Shown here one piece after another: positions 27,965 through 39,585 of a stretch of 64,000 nt of DNA. Within the stretch, counting starts at the first letter, position 1, and every line of letters begins with the position of its first letter. The position numbers and the translations under genes are program-made. The notes below the pieces were generated by a model. The model was given only the letters and a program-made list of their open reading frames with translations. It did not search any database and was not told where the DNA came from. This DNA is from CAWFKS01 sp963816435 (GTDB lineage Bacteria > Pseudomonadota > Alphaproteobacteria > Rhizobiales > Rhizobiaceae): contig CAWFKS010000005.1 of NCBI GenBank assembly GCA_963816435.1, positions 62,001 through 126,000 on the forward strand, read 5' to 3'.

Positions 27965-29080
27965 TCAGGCGGCGAGCGCGACGCTCGGCTCTGCCATCTC
28001 GTAGCCGAGCGCTTCGGCCACGGCGCGATTGGTGATGCGGCCGCGGTGAACGTTGAGGCCGTTCCTCAGATGCGGATCGTCGGCCAGCGCCTTGAGACCC
28101 TTGTCGGCGAGCTGCAGCCCGTGGAACAGCGTGGCGTTGTTGAGCGCCTGCGCCGAGGTCACCGGCACGGCGCCCGGCATGTTTGCCACGCAGTAGTGGA
28201 CGATGCCCTCGACCTTGTAGGTCGGCTCCGAATGGGTGGTCGCGTGCGAGGTCTCGAAGCAGCCGCCCTGGTCGATGGCGACGTCGACCAGCACCGCGCC
28301 ATCCTTCATGCCGGTCAGCATCTCGCGGGAGACCAGCTTCGGAGCGGCAGCGCCGGGGATCAGCACCGCACCGACGATCATGTCCGCGGCGAAGCAGGCA
28401 TCCTCGAGCGCGTCCACGGTTGAGTAGCGCGTCTGGATACGGCCGCCGAAGATGTCGTCGAGCTGGCGCAGGCGCGGGATCGACCGGTCGAGGATGGTCA
28501 CCTCGGCACCGAGACCGACCGCCATCTTGGCAGCATTGGTGCCGACCACGCCGCCACCGATGATGGCGACCTTGCCGGGCTGCACGCCGGGCACGCCGCC
28601 CAGAAGCACGCCGCGGCCGCCGTCGGCCTTCTGCAGCGCCGTGGCGCCGGCCTGGATCGACAGGCGGCCCGCGACTTCCGACATCGGGGCGAGCAGCGGC
28701 AGCCCGCCGCGCTCGTCGGTGACGGTCTCGTAGGCGATCGCCGTTACGCCCGAGGCGAGCAGGCCCTTGGTCTGCTCCGGATCGGGAGCCAGATGCAAAT
28801 AGGTGTAGAGGATCTGGCCTTCACGCAGCTGCGCCCATTCCGACGGCTGCGGCTCCTTGACCTTCACGATCATGTCGGAGCGCGTGAAGACTTCCTCGGC
28901 CGTCTTGGCGATCTGGGCCCCGGCGGCGCGATAGGCGTTGTCGTCGGCGGCGATACCGGCGCCGGCGCCGGTTTCGATCAGCACTTCGTGGCCGTGCGTC
29001 ACATATTCGCGAACCGAGGCGGGGGTGAGCCCGACGCGGTATTCGTGGTTCTTGATTTCCTTGGGGCAGCCGACACGCAT
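27965..29080 (-). CDS. ald: Alanine dehydrogenase
   Basis: 371 aa, full family length. It interconverts L-alanine with pyruvate plus ammonia using NAD. Visible residues are the substrate-binding Arg15 (EYRVGLTP), catalytic Lys75 and His96 (canonical numbering), and the NAD fold GGGVVGTNAAKMAVGLGA. ATG 29080 follows GGAGGATGAA. It is divergently transcribed from an Lrp/AsnC regulator, the usual AldR arrangement, so alanine-dependent activation is expected. Confidence 0.96.
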   Translation of the reverse strand: MRVGCPKEIKNHEYRVGLTPASVREYVTHGHEVLIETGAGAGIAADDNAYRAAGAQIAKTAEEVFTRSDMIVKVKEPQPSEWAQLREGQILYTYLHLAPDPEQTKGLLASGVTAIAYETVTDERGGLPLLAPMSEVAGRLSIQAGATALQKADGGRGVLLGGVPGVQPGKVAIIGGGVVGTNAAKMAVGLGAEVTILDRSIPRLRQLDDIFGGRIQTRYSTVDALEDACFAADMIVGAVLIPGAAAPKLVSREMLTGMKDGAVLVDVAIDQGGCFETSHATTHSEPTYKVEGIVHYCVANMPGAVPVTSAQALNNATLFHGLQLADKGLKALADDPHLRNGLNVHRGRITNRAVAEALGYEMAEPSVALAA

Positions 29081-29225
29081 TTCATCCTCCCGGGGGCGGG
29101 GTTGCAAGAGAGTGCCGATTGCACCACGAAAAGCCCCGAATGTGTTTGCGAAGTGCGTTGTGGCAGACCTAACTTTTCGATACTTGTTGCGTACGGCGCA
29201 GGCATAATCGAAGAAACCGCGAGAA

Positions 29226-29699
29226 ATGGCTTTGGACAGGATCGATCTCGCCATCCTTGGAGTGCTTCAGCAGGACGGGCGCATGTCGAATGCGGCGCTT
29301 GCCGAAAAGGTCGGACTTTCGCAGTCGGCCTGTTCGCGCCGCCTCGACAATCTGGAAAAATCGGGCGCCATCTCGGGCTACCACGCACGTCTCGACAACA
29401 CCGCGCTGGGCCACGGAATGACGGCGATCGTGCACATTTCGCTGTCCGGCCAGTTCGAGAAGACGTTGTCGGATTTCGAATCCGCCATAAGGCGTTGCCC
29501 GAATGTCCTCTCGTGTCACCTGATGTCGGGCGAGTACGACTACATCCTGCGCATCGCCGCCCGCGACCTGAAGGACTACGAGCGCATCCACAAGGAATGG
29601 CTGTCGGCGATGCCGCACGTCACCAAGATCAACTCCGCATTCGCGCTGCGCGAAGTGATCGACCGCACGGGCACCGGAATTTCTCCCGACATGGCTTGA
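29226..29699 (+). CDS. Lrp/AsnC family regulator, probable AldR
   Basis: 157 aa. The N-terminal winged HTH (LDRIDLAILGVLQQDGRMSN, VGLSQSACSRRLDNLE) is followed by a RAM/AsnC ligand domain (about 65-145, with VLSCHLMSGEYDYILRIAA). It is divergent from ald across 145 bases. That spacer holds the short inverted repeat TTCGAT (29176-29181) / ATCGAA (29207-29212), a weak candidate site. Likely role: alanine-responsive control of ald. Confidence 0.9.
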   Translation: MALDRIDLAILGVLQQDGRMSNAALAEKVGLSQSACSRRLDNLEKSGAISGYHARLDNTALGHGMTAIVHISLSGQFEKTLSDFESAIRRCPNVLSCHLMSGEYDYILRIAARDLKDYERIHKEWLSAMPHVTKINSAFALREVIDRTGTGISPDMA

Positions 29700-29762
29700 C
29701 CGGAGCACGGGCACAAGCCGAATTTGAGGGTTGCCCGTCAGGCAAATCCCTGGAGAAAGACG

Positions 29763-30722
29763 ATGATCCCCGTCATTCCGATCGACGACGTTCTTGAAGA
29801 GAATTGCGATGACACGGTCATCGCCGCGGCGACGGGCTCGGGGTTCATGACCATCTCCGGCGTCGACCGGCGTTTCGACCTCGCCGAGGCGCGCCGGACG
29901 CTGCTGTCGCTGTTCGGGCAGGACGAGAGCGTGCGCCGCCAGACGCTGCGCCACAAATACGATCCTTCCCGCAAGAACGTCTATCGCGGGCTCTATCTCG
30001 CCGAGCCGGACAAGGACACGCATGTCGAGGGCTTCGACATGGGACCGGACGTTTCCGACGCAACGCGCTGCGGCGACGGCTCCGACCCGCTGACGGAGCC
30101 GACGCCGCTGCCGCCGATGGACGGGTTCGCCGAGGCGGCCGGCGCCTATTATCGCGCCATGGAGAAACTCGGCGGCGTGGTGACGCGCACCCTGCTGCGT
30201 GGCCTCGGCGCCGATCCCGACCGTGCCGACGCGATCTTTTCCGGCTCCATCTCGACGTTGCGCCTGCTCCATTATCCGCCGGGAGCCGCCGCACGCATGG
30301 GCGCGGCGCGCAAGCTGGACACGCCGCTCGGCGAGCGCTGGGTGATGACCGGCGCCCACACCGATTCTGGCTTCGTGACGTTGCTGTGGCAGGATCTCAC
30401 CGGCGGCCTGCAGGCTCGCGCGCCTTCGGGCGAGTGGATCGACGTGCCGCCGTCCGAAGGCGGCATCGTCGTCAATTTCGGCCAGCTTCTGTCCGACTGG
30501 ACGGGCGGGCGCATCAAGGCGACCGAGCATCGCGTCTATGGCGGGCTGGCCGAGCGCTTCTCCGTGCCGTTCTTCTTCGAGCCGGCCGTGGACGCCCGCA
30601 TCACCGCGCTGTTCCCGGACCAGACGGACTGGCCCGGCGACCTCGTCTACGGCGACTACCTTTGGAGCCGCATCGGCAAGTTCGGCAATTTCGTCGGAGT
30701 GGAGCGCAGGCCGGCGGCATAG
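29763..30722 (+). CDS. 2-oxoglutarate/Fe(II)-dependent oxygenase, isopenicillin-N-synthase-like
   Basis: 319 aa. The C-terminal double-stranded beta-helix carries iron ligands His199 and Asp201 (AHTDSG) and His256 (TEHRV), and the 2-oxoglutarate carboxylate pair Arg265-x-Ser267 (ERFSVP). The N-terminal DIOX_N part is divergent. Bacterial members hydroxylate or desaturate small molecules, and the substrate here is unknown. The MFS carrier gene follows 56 bases downstream and may move the same compound. Confidence 0.88.
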   Translation: MIPVIPIDDVLEENCDDTVIAAATGSGFMTISGVDRRFDLAEARRTLLSLFGQDESVRRQTLRHKYDPSRKNVYRGLYLAEPDKDTHVEGFDMGPDVSDATRCGDGSDPLTEPTPLPPMDGFAEAAGAYYRAMEKLGGVVTRTLLRGLGADPDRADAIFSGSISTLRLLHYPPGAAARMGAARKLDTPLGERWVMTGAHTDSGFVTLLWQDLTGGLQARAPSGEWIDVPPSEGGIVVNFGQLLSDWTGGRIKATEHRVYGGLAERFSVPFFFEPAVDARITALFPDQTDWPGDLVYGDYLWSRIGKFGNFVGVERRPAA

Positions 30723-30778
30723 CCCGTGGCGCTCGGTGCGTCCGGGCGAGGGCGCCTCAGGTAGTGCGAACAGGACAC

Positions 30779-31926
30779 ATGATCGTCGACCGCATTCAAC
30801 CCGCGCACCGCGTGATGGCGTCGTTCGCCCTGCACTCCCTGGCTGCGGGAACGCTGTTTACGCGGCTTCCGGAGATCCAGAAGGCGCTGGCGCTTTCGGA
30901 GGCGGCCTTCGGCATGGTCATGCTGGCCATGCCCGTCGGCGTGGTCATCGGCTCGATCCTCTTCGCGCCACTGGTGGACAGTCTGGGTCCGAAACGGTTG
31001 CTGGTCTACGGCACACCGTTGTTCGGCATCCTGTCCATTCCGGTCGCGCTGGCGCCGACCGGCTGGCTGCTCGGCGCCGCCATATTCGTGATCGGCCTGG
31101 CGTTTGCCTGTGGCAACATCGCGATGAATGTCGAGGCCGACAGGATCGAGGCTGCATACGGGACGCGCATCCTCAACCGCAGTCACGGCTGGTGGGCGCT
31201 CGGGTTCCTGGCGACGACGCTGGCCTCGGCCGGCCTGATTGGGCTTGGGGTAGCCCCCTTGCGCAGTTCATCGGCGTGGCCGTGCTGCTTTTGCTGCTGG
31301 TGCCGCCGATCCTGGGGCCGCTTCCGGTGAGCGTGCCGCGTGCCTTCGCCGCCCAGGTGAGGCGTCGTTTCGCACTGCCGACGCGCAGCACCCTGCTGAT
31401 CAGCGGCTTCGCTCTTGCCGGCATCGTGCTGGAAGGCACGACGCGCAGCTGGGCGGTGATCTATGTCCGCGACACGTTCGATGCGGTGGACTGGCTGGCC
31501 GCGCTGGCGCTGCCGGCGATCGTGGTGACGCAGATGGCGGGGCGGTTCCTGGGCGACGGCTGGAGCGAGCGCTGGGGTGCGGCGAATGTCGGCCGTGCCA
31601 CCGCGGCCGTCCTGCTCGCCGGCACGGTCGTCGTCGCTTTCGCACCGGCGGTCTCCGTGGCGCTGGCGGGTTTCGTTCTGGTCGGGCTCGGCATCAGCAT
31701 CGTCGTCCCGCAATCCTTTTCGGCTGCCGCGAAATGGGGCGACCGCCCTGCCGCCGAGAGCATGGCGGCCTTTGCCACCGTTTCCACGCTGATCGGATTT
31801 CTCGGCACGCCGGTTTACGGGTTGGTCGCCGAATGGCTGGGCCTGCGCGCCGCGCTGGCATTGTTCATCCCGCTGCCGCTCGTCGCCATCGCATTCGCCG
31901 GCTATCTCGGCGCCGCGGCAGGATGA
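30779..31926 (+). CDS. MFS transporter, one probable frameshift error
   Basis: Inner-membrane major-facilitator carrier, about 382 aa and 12 helices after correction. The first half (VMASFALHSLAAGTLFTRLP through SHGWWALGFLATTLASAGLI) and the second half (AQFIGVAVLLLLLVPPILGP through LPLVAIAFAGYLGAAAG) lie in different frames. Adding one C to the five-C run at 31254-31258 joins them. The SHGWWALGF motif is seen in the YbjJ/fucose-permease-like subgroup. The substrate is not resolvable; the oxygenase upstream is a possible partner. Confidence 0.88.
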
Positions 31927-31966
31927 GGCGTCGACGGCGACGGGCGCTTGAACGCCCCGCCTGCGA

Positions 31967-31997
31967 CCGCCACATCTCTGGAAAAGAGACGTGGCGG
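31967..31997. terminator. Strong hairpin after the MFS gene, possible terminator
   Basis: CCGCCAC-A-TCTCT / AGAGA-C-GTGGCGG (one mismatch) with a 5-base loop, 41 bases after the MFS stop and 30 bases before the ndh start. It lacks a T tract, so factor-independent termination is uncertain; it may be an mRNA-stabilising hairpin. Confidence 0.45.
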
Positions 31998-32027
31998 ATC
32001 GTGCCGGTTTCGTGATTGATTGCGCGC

Positions 32028-33332
32028 ATGGACGGGCAGGCTCACAGGGTGGTCATTCTCGGCGCCGGTTTCGGCGGACTGACGGTCGCCGAACGCCTGA
32101 AGGGCGCCGGGCTGGACGTCACCGTCATAGACCGGCGAAACCATCATCTTTTCCAGCCGCTGCTCTACCAGGTCGCCACCACGTCGCTGGCGACCTCGGA
32201 GATCGCATGGCCGGTCCGTCACCTGCTGCACGGCCGCAAGGACGTCACCACGCTGCTGGGGGAGGTGACCGGCATCGATACCGGCGCGCGTTGCGTGCTC
32301 CTCGATGGCGATGACACGGTTTCCTACGACACGCTGGTCGTGGCCACCGGCTCCCGGCACGCCTATTTCGGCCACGACGAATGGGAACCCTTCGCGCCCG
32401 GGCTCAAGACCATCGAGGACGCGACCCACATACGCGCGCGGCTGCTGCTGGCGTTCGAAATGGCGGAACGGGAGCAGGACCCCGAGCGCAGACAGGCGCT
32501 GCTGACCTTCGTCATCATCGGCGGAGGACCGACGGGCGTCGAACTCGCCGGCACGATCGCGGAACTGGCGCGCGACACCATGGCCGGAGATTTCCGCCGC
32601 ATCGACACGACCATGACCAGGGTGGTGCTGATCGAGGCCGGCAGCCGCGTCCTGACCTCATTCCGCGAGGATCAGTCGGAACATGCACGCAAGGCGCTGG
32701 AACGTCTCGGGGTCGAGGTGGTGCTCGGCCAGGCCGTGTCGACATGCGACGCCGAGGGAGTCATCTACGGAAACACGCGCCTTCCGGCCCGGACGATCAT
32801 CTGGGCGGCGGGTGTCATGGCCTCGCCGGCGGCGCAGTGGCTCGGCGCGGAGGCCGACAGGGCAGGGCGCGTCATCGTCGAACCCGACCTTACGGTCGCC
32901 GGCCATCCCGAGATATTCGTCATCGGCGATACTGCGCGCGTGGTCGCGCCCGACGGGTCGCAGGTTCCGGGCGTAGCGCCTGCCGCCAAGCAGCAGGGCA
33001 AGTTCGTGGCCAGCGTGATCCGCGCCCGGCAGGCCGGGAAGGCTGCCCCGGCAAGCTTCGCCTATCGCAACGACGGCAATCTGGCGACCATCGGCAAGCG
33101 CGAAGCGGTCATCGATTTCGGGTGGCTGCGGCTGAACGGGTGGGTCGCCTGGTGGGTGTGGGGGCTCGGCCACATCTACTTCCTCATCGGGCTGAGGAAC
33201 CGGCTGGCCGTGGCGTTGTCGTGGCTGTGGATCTATTTCAGCGGCCAGCGCAGCGCCCGCCTCATCACCCAGATCGACGCCGGCGACGCCGCCTTCAGCT
33301 CAGCGCGTGACGACAAGCCTCTCAATCGTTGA
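32028..33332 (+). CDS. ndh: Type II NADH dehydrogenase (NDH-2)
   Basis: 434-aa membrane-associated flavoprotein passing electrons from NADH to quinone without proton pumping. The FAD site is ILGAGFGG (10-17) with the NHHLFQPLLYQVAT motif diagnostic of NDH-2. A second dinucleotide site, FVIIGGGPTGVELAG, binds NADH. The C-terminal tail is hydrophobic (WVWGLGHIYFLIGLRNR) and likely anchors it to the inner membrane. I chose ATG 32028; TTG 32016 is also in frame. Its end overlaps the convergent mechanosensitive-channel gene by 11 bases. Confidence 0.92.
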   Translation: MDGQAHRVVILGAGFGGLTVAERLKGAGLDVTVIDRRNHHLFQPLLYQVATTSLATSEIAWPVRHLLHGRKDVTTLLGEVTGIDTGARCVLLDGDDTVSYDTLVVATGSRHAYFGHDEWEPFAPGLKTIEDATHIRARLLLAFEMAEREQDPERRQALLTFVIIGGGPTGVELAGTIAELARDTMAGDFRRIDTTMTRVVLIEAGSRVLTSFREDQSEHARKALERLGVEVVLGQAVSTCDAEGVIYGNTRLPARTIIWAAGVMASPAAQWLGAEADRAGRVIVEPDLTVAGHPEIFVIGDTARVVAPDGSQVPGVAPAAKQQGKFVASVIRARQAGKAAPASFAYRNDGNLATIGKREAVIDFGWLRLNGWVAWWVWGLGHIYFLIGLRNRLAVALSWLWIYFSGQRSARLITQIDAGDAAFSSARDDKPLNR

Positions 33333-34689
33333 CGTCGGTGTCGGAGCGCACGCGCACCGCATTCTTCACGATGAGTTCGCGGTGCGGGTAGGGGATCTGG
33401 ATGCCGTTTTCCTTGAATGTGTCCCACAGCGCCATCAGCACGCGGCCACGAATGTTCGTCAGCCCCTGCTGAGGGTCTCGGATCCAGAAGCGCAGCACGA
33501 AATCGAGCGAGGAATCGCCGAAGGCGGTGAGCCAGCAAACCGGCCGGCGTTCCGAGACGACGCGGCCAATTCCGCTGGCTGCCTTGATCGCCAGCTCGGC
33601 GACCTGGTGAGGATCGGAATCGTAGGAGACGCCGAACTCGACGTCGAGCCGGACCAGTTCGTCGGTGAAGGACCAGTTCACGACGCGCTGCGTGATGAAG
33701 TCCTCGTTCGGGATCAGGTATTCGCGCCCGTCCCGCGTGACGACGGAGACGAAGCGGGCGCGCAACTCGCGAATCCAGCCGAACGTGTCGCCGAGCGAGA
33801 TCGTGTCGCCGGGCTTGATCGACTTGTCCATCAGGATGATGACGCCCGACACGAAGTTGGACACGACCTTCTGAAGACCGAAGCCGAGCCCGACGCCGAC
33901 CGCGCCGGAAAACACGGTGAGCGCGGTGAGATCGATGCCGACGGCAGACAGCGCCACCGCTCCCGCCGCGACCACCAGGGCGATCTTGACGAGCTTTCCC
34001 ACGAGCACGCGAACCGACGGCGTCAGATCGGGAAAGCGCTGCACGCGTTCGTCGAAGAAATTCCCGGCGAGCACGGCGATCCAAAGGGCTGCCGACAGCA
34101 CCACGACGGACTTCAGCACGACCAGTGCAGACAGCCGATAGTCGCCGATCGGCAGCGCCGCGGCGTCGAGCACGGCGGCCGCTCGGTCGGAGAGATCGAG
34201 GATGGCCAGCGCCGCGTAAATCCAGACCAGCCACGCGACGACCCGCGCCGCCAGGCGGTTGCGGATGACGCGCGCCAGCACCGACGCTGCGAGCCATGCC
34301 AGGGCCAGGGAAAGGGCGGCCGAGACAAGCCAGCTTCGGCTCGGCCACGTCACCGCGCGCATGATGGTGAGCGCCAGGAAGCAGAGAACGATGAAGACGA
34401 TCCAGTGCGTGCGCCGGATCAGCGCGACGACCACCCGCAAGACGCCAGGATGGCCCTTGATGTTGCGCGCGCGGGCTTCCGCCCGCGGCTCCAGCCAGCG
34501 CCCCGCCAGTACCGCGATGCCGAACAGCACGGCAACGATGATTGCCTGATAGGCGAACCAGGGCTGCAGCGCATACGCGACCGCCTGGCTCAGCCATGCA
34601 AGAACCGTTTCTGCGCCGTTCGCCAGGCTGTCGTTAGCCACCTTCGCCGATCCACACTGAGAGGCCGAAATTCCGGCCGGCCAAGACAC
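33322..34689 (-). CDS. MscS family mechanosensitive ion channel
   Basis: 455 aa. About five hydrophobic segments precede the MscS pore helix and beta domain (FSGAVGVGLGFGLQKVVSNF, then GVIILMDKSIKPGDTISLGD). It is larger than E. coli MscS (286 aa), with extra N-terminal helices and possibly a medium-conductance role. It opens to release solutes on osmotic down-shock. The start may instead be a GTG about 16 codons in (VANDSLAN), because the first residues look unlike a membrane leader. It is convergent with ndh. Confidence 0.9.
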   Translation of the reverse strand: MSWPAGISASQCGSAKVANDSLANGAETVLAWLSQAVAYALQPWFAYQAIIVAVLFGIAVLAGRWLEPRAEARARNIKGHPGVLRVVVALIRRTHWIVFIVLCFLALTIMRAVTWPSRSWLVSAALSLALAWLAASVLARVIRNRLAARVVAWLVWIYAALAILDLSDRAAAVLDAAALPIGDYRLSALVVLKSVVVLSAALWIAVLAGNFFDERVQRFPDLTPSVRVLVGKLVKIALVVAAGAVALSAVGIDLTALTVFSGAVGVGLGFGLQKVVSNFVSGVIILMDKSIKPGDTISLGDTFGWIRELRARFVSVVTRDGREYLIPNEDFITQRVVNWSFTDELVRLDVEFGVSYDSDPHQVAELAIKAASGIGRVVSERRPVCWLTAFGDSSLDFVLRFWIRDPQQGLTNIRGRVLMALWDTFKENGIQIPYPHRELIVKNAVRVRSDTDVND

Positions 34690-34800
34690 TGCGGGAACAG
34701 GGTAGAGGATGACGCGGAAAAGGGAAAATCGTTCCGCGCTTCTGGCCGCGAGACCCGCCGGTTGCGGGCGGCGCGCGAACGCTCTTGATGCGGCTCCCCA

Positions 34801-34818
34801 GCGTCATCGCGGCGTCAT
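34801..34818 (+). promoter_or_regulatory. Probable PHO box (PhoB site) upstream of cpdB
   Basis: Two identical 7-base direct repeats GCGTCAT separated by exactly 4 bases, the PHO-box architecture (consensus CTGTCAT-N4-CTGTCAT, core GTCAT matched in both halves). It lies 87 bases upstream of the nucleotidase start, a suitable place for a PhoB-activated promoter. Assignment is by pattern and context only. Confidence 0.6.
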
Positions 34819-34904
34819 CACAAACTGCTGGACTAGGGTTCGTTTCGGCGCAACAGTCGCTTTTTTACCAAACGATCCAGAATCGTCCGAAAGGGGAGAC
34901 AAAG

Positions 34905-36884
<1,980 letters not shown>

Positions 36885-36899
36885 CGCCGCATTGCCTCG

Positions 36900-36924
36900 G
36901 GCGGCCCTTCGGGGCCGCCTTTTT
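36900..36924 (+). terminator. Rho-independent terminator after cpdB
   Basis: 8-bp GC stem GGCGGCCC/GGGCCGCC with TTCG tetraloop followed by TTTTT, 15 bases after the cpdB stop. Confidence 0.93.
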
Positions 36925-36984
36925 CTTTGCGCAGCCGGCCTTTGCGGGGTAGGTGGCGGCACTTCGCACACGCAGCGCCTGCCA

Positions 36985-37470
36985 ATGAATGAAAGCCGCA
37001 TCCATCGCATCTTCCAGATCAGCGTGCTGCTGAAGGGCTTGCACGCGCTGATCGAGTGCGTCGGCGGCCTGGCGCTCTATTTCGTTCCGAACGCGGCGAT
37101 CGAGCACTGGGTGTGGCTGCTGACCCAGAGCGAACTGCGCGAGGACCCGCGCGACCTGGTCGCCACGACCCTGCTCAATGCCGCCCGCGACATGTCGGTG
37201 GGAACGCAGTCCTTCTACGCGTTCTATCTGCTCACCCACGGTCTGGTGAAGGTCCTGCTGGTGGCGGGGCTGCTCAGGGAGAAGCTGTGGGCCTATCCGG
37301 TGTCGCTGGTCGTGCTGACAGCATTCATCGCCTATCAGGGATACCGGTTCAGCTACACGCATTCGATCGGGCTGGTCGTGCTGACGATATTCGACATCAT
37401 CGTCATGGTGCTCGTCTGGCACGAATGGCGCCTGTTGCGCCGTCACGTCGAGGCAAGACGACAGGCCTAG
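36985..37470 (+). CDS. DUF2127 family membrane protein
   Basis: 161 aa with four hydrophobic segments (about residues 10-34, 78-100, 103-120, 128-150). The opening HRIFQISVLLKGLHALIECV and the YAFYLLTHGLVKVLL segment fit DUF2127. Function unknown. The start ATG 36985 has a poor ribosome-binding site. It is tail to tail with the photolyase gene, 13 bases away. Confidence 0.82.
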   Translation: MNESRIHRIFQISVLLKGLHALIECVGGLALYFVPNAAIEHWVWLLTQSELREDPRDLVATTLLNAARDMSVGTQSFYAFYLLTHGLVKVLLVAGLLREKLWAYPVSLVVLTAFIAYQGYRFSYTHSIGLVVLTIFDIIVMVLVWHEWRLLRRHVEARRQA

Positions 37471-37483
37471 CGAGGCTCCCGGC

Positions 37484-38944
37484 TCAGTCGCCGCGCGTCG
37501 CCTTGTAGGCGGCCAGCGCCTTGTCGCGTGCTTGACCGTGGTCGACGATCGGCTGCGGATAGGTTTTTCCGAGTTCGATGCCCGCTTCCTCGAGCGCTGC
37601 CCGGGACGCCTGCCACGGCTTGTGGATCACCTTGTCCGGCAACGACGCGATCTCGGGAACGTAGCGGCGCACATAGTCGCCATCGGGATCGAACTTCTCG
37701 CCCTGCAGGATGGGATTGAAGATCCGGAAATAGGGTGCGGCGTCCGCGCCCGAGCCTGCAACCCACTGCCAGTTGGCCGGATTGCTGGCGGCGTCGGCAT
37801 CGACGAGCGTGTCCCAGAACCATTGCTCGCCCTGGCGCCAGTGCGTCAGCAGGTGCTTGCTCAGGAACGATGCGGCGACCATCCGCATGCGGTTGTGCAT
37901 CCAGCCGGTCTGCCAGAGCTGGCGCATGGCGGCGTCGACCACCGGGTAGCCGGTCTGGCCGCGCTGCCAGGCTTCGCTCCTTTGCGCGCTGCCGCCCCAG
38001 TGGAATGCGTCGAAGCTGGAATCGTAGTTCTTCGTCGCGAGGTCGGGGAAATGAAACAGCAGGTGCCAGCAGAACTCGCGCCAGCCGAGTTCGGAGCGGA
38101 ATTTCTCGGCATCGCGCGTCGGCGTGTCTGCCCCCTCCAGCGCGTGCCAGATCTGGCGCGGCGTGATTTCACCATGAACGAGATGAGGCGAAAGACGCGA
38201 GGTCGCCTCGCGATCCGGCCTGTCGCGGCTATCGCCATACGTCGCGACGCCGTTGGTCGAGGAACTCCGCGAGGCGTTCGGCTGCGCCTCTTTCCCCGGG
38301 CGTCCAGGTTTCGCGCAGACCACCGGACCAATCAGGTGTCGTCGGCAGCAGCTTCCAGTCTTCCAACGTCGCGGTTGCGACGTCGCCTATCGTAACCACG
38401 CAGCGACTTCGGGGCCTTGAGCGGTGCCCCTGGCTCGATCTGGCTGGCAAGCGCCCGCCAGAACGGCGTGAAGACCCTGTAGGGACCGCCGCTGGCCGTC
38501 TGCAGTCTCCACGGCTCGTGCAGCAACTGACCCTCGAAGCTTTCGGCATGCACGCCACGCTTGCCGAGCCATTCCTTCGTCGCCTTGTCGACCTCTATCG
38601 CCGCCGGTTCGTATCGGCGGTTCCACAGCACCAGATCGGCGCCGGTCTCCTCCACCAGTGCCTGCACCACCTCGTTGCCCTGGCCGCGGCGCAGAACGAG
38701 ATTTGCGCCCAGGGTCTCGATATCCTTGGCAAGCGAGGAAAGGGAATGGTGCAGCCACCAACGCCTGGCGCCGCCCAGTGGTCGAAGGCCGGTGCTTTCC
38801 TCGTCGAGAACGAAGACGGGCAGCACCGGTTTGCCCGATTTCGCGGCAGTTACCAGCGCCGCGTTGTCGGCAACCCTCAGATCATGCCGGAAAAGCACGA
38901 TGGCCGGGCGGTCGGTGCTCGGTCTGGCGGGCGGAAGTCGTCAT
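37484..38944 (-). CDS. phrB: Deoxyribodipyrimidine photolyase, three probable frameshift errors
   Basis: Light-driven DNA repair flavoenzyme of the class I cryptochrome/photolyase family; about 485 aa when corrected, the normal length. The N-terminal antenna domain reads LFRHDLRVADNAALV. The C-terminal FAD domain includes TSRLSPHLVHGEITPRQIWH and the DNA-binding helix NRMRMVAASFLSKHLL with the downstream WQWVAGSGADAAPYFRIFNP. Three apparent extra bases, at 38906-38908, near 38385-38390 and near 38252, split it into four frames. ATG 38944 (MTTSARQTEH) reaches the antenna domain only after the first correction. All three breaks are +1, consistent with sequencing error. Confidence 0.87.
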
Positions 38945-39032
38945 CAAGTCTCCGGCTGGAATGGAAAAGCCGAGAGGAAGGCCGGGCGAGGGCACATGTC
39001 AAGCGACGGCGCAGGAGCGGCCAGAACCCACG

Positions 39033-39058
39033 AAAAAGGCGGCGCCATTGGCGCCGCC
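39033..39058 (-). terminator. Rho-independent terminator after the BA14K gene
   Basis: 9-bp stem GGCGGCGCC/GGCGCCGCC (39038-39046, 39050-39058) with ATT loop. On the minus strand it is followed by five T (complement of 39033-39037). Confidence 0.9.
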
Positions 39059-39085
39059 TGATGTTCGCTCGCGCTGACTTTCGCC

Positions 39086-39585
39086 TCACGGCCCGTAAGG
39101 AGAAACGCACTCCCTGCGGCCGCCATGATAGGGCTGCCAGGAATTGTCTCTCAGCCGATAGCTGTTGTAGTGATCGCGGCACCAATCGACATGGCGCTGC
39201 GAAAGCCGCACGACGTGGTCGTTGCTCCGGATCGAATTCGTGATGATGCCACCGATGATGGCCGCGGCGAAGGCATCCGGCGGGAACCAGAACCCGTTGT
39301 ACGCGGCGATATCCGCGACGGTGCTCACGATAGCCGCGGTGGCCGTGATAATACGGAACGTCGCCGCGCATGCTGAAAGTCACGGTCGCCACGCCTGTCG
39401 CCGCGACGCCAGTTGTTGTCCCGACGCCAGTCGTCGCGATGTCTTTCGGCTACCTGGATGAGCGGGGCGTTTCCGATGGTGGGCTGGCTTGGCTGCATTG
39501 ATCCGGCCGACGCAGCCGGCGCAAGGCCGATAGATGCCATGGACAGTGCCAAGGCCGCACACACGGGAGCAATTGTTCGTTTCAT
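39086..39585 (-). CDS. BA14K family exported protein, two probable frameshift errors
   Basis: About 165 aa when corrected. The signal peptide (KRTIAPVCAALALSMASIGL, cleavage near ASA/GS) is followed by a basic His/Arg/Tyr-rich linker, a short hydrophobic stretch (AAAIIGGIIT) and the C-terminal BA14K/lectin-like motif WCRDHYNSYRLRDNSWQPY...RRECVSP with its two cysteines. The BA14K name comes from a Brucella immunoreactive antigen. The frame breaks at a TTT at about 39376-39378 and near 39302; removing one base at each joins three segments. Its own terminator lies 28 bases past the stop. Confidence 0.85.
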
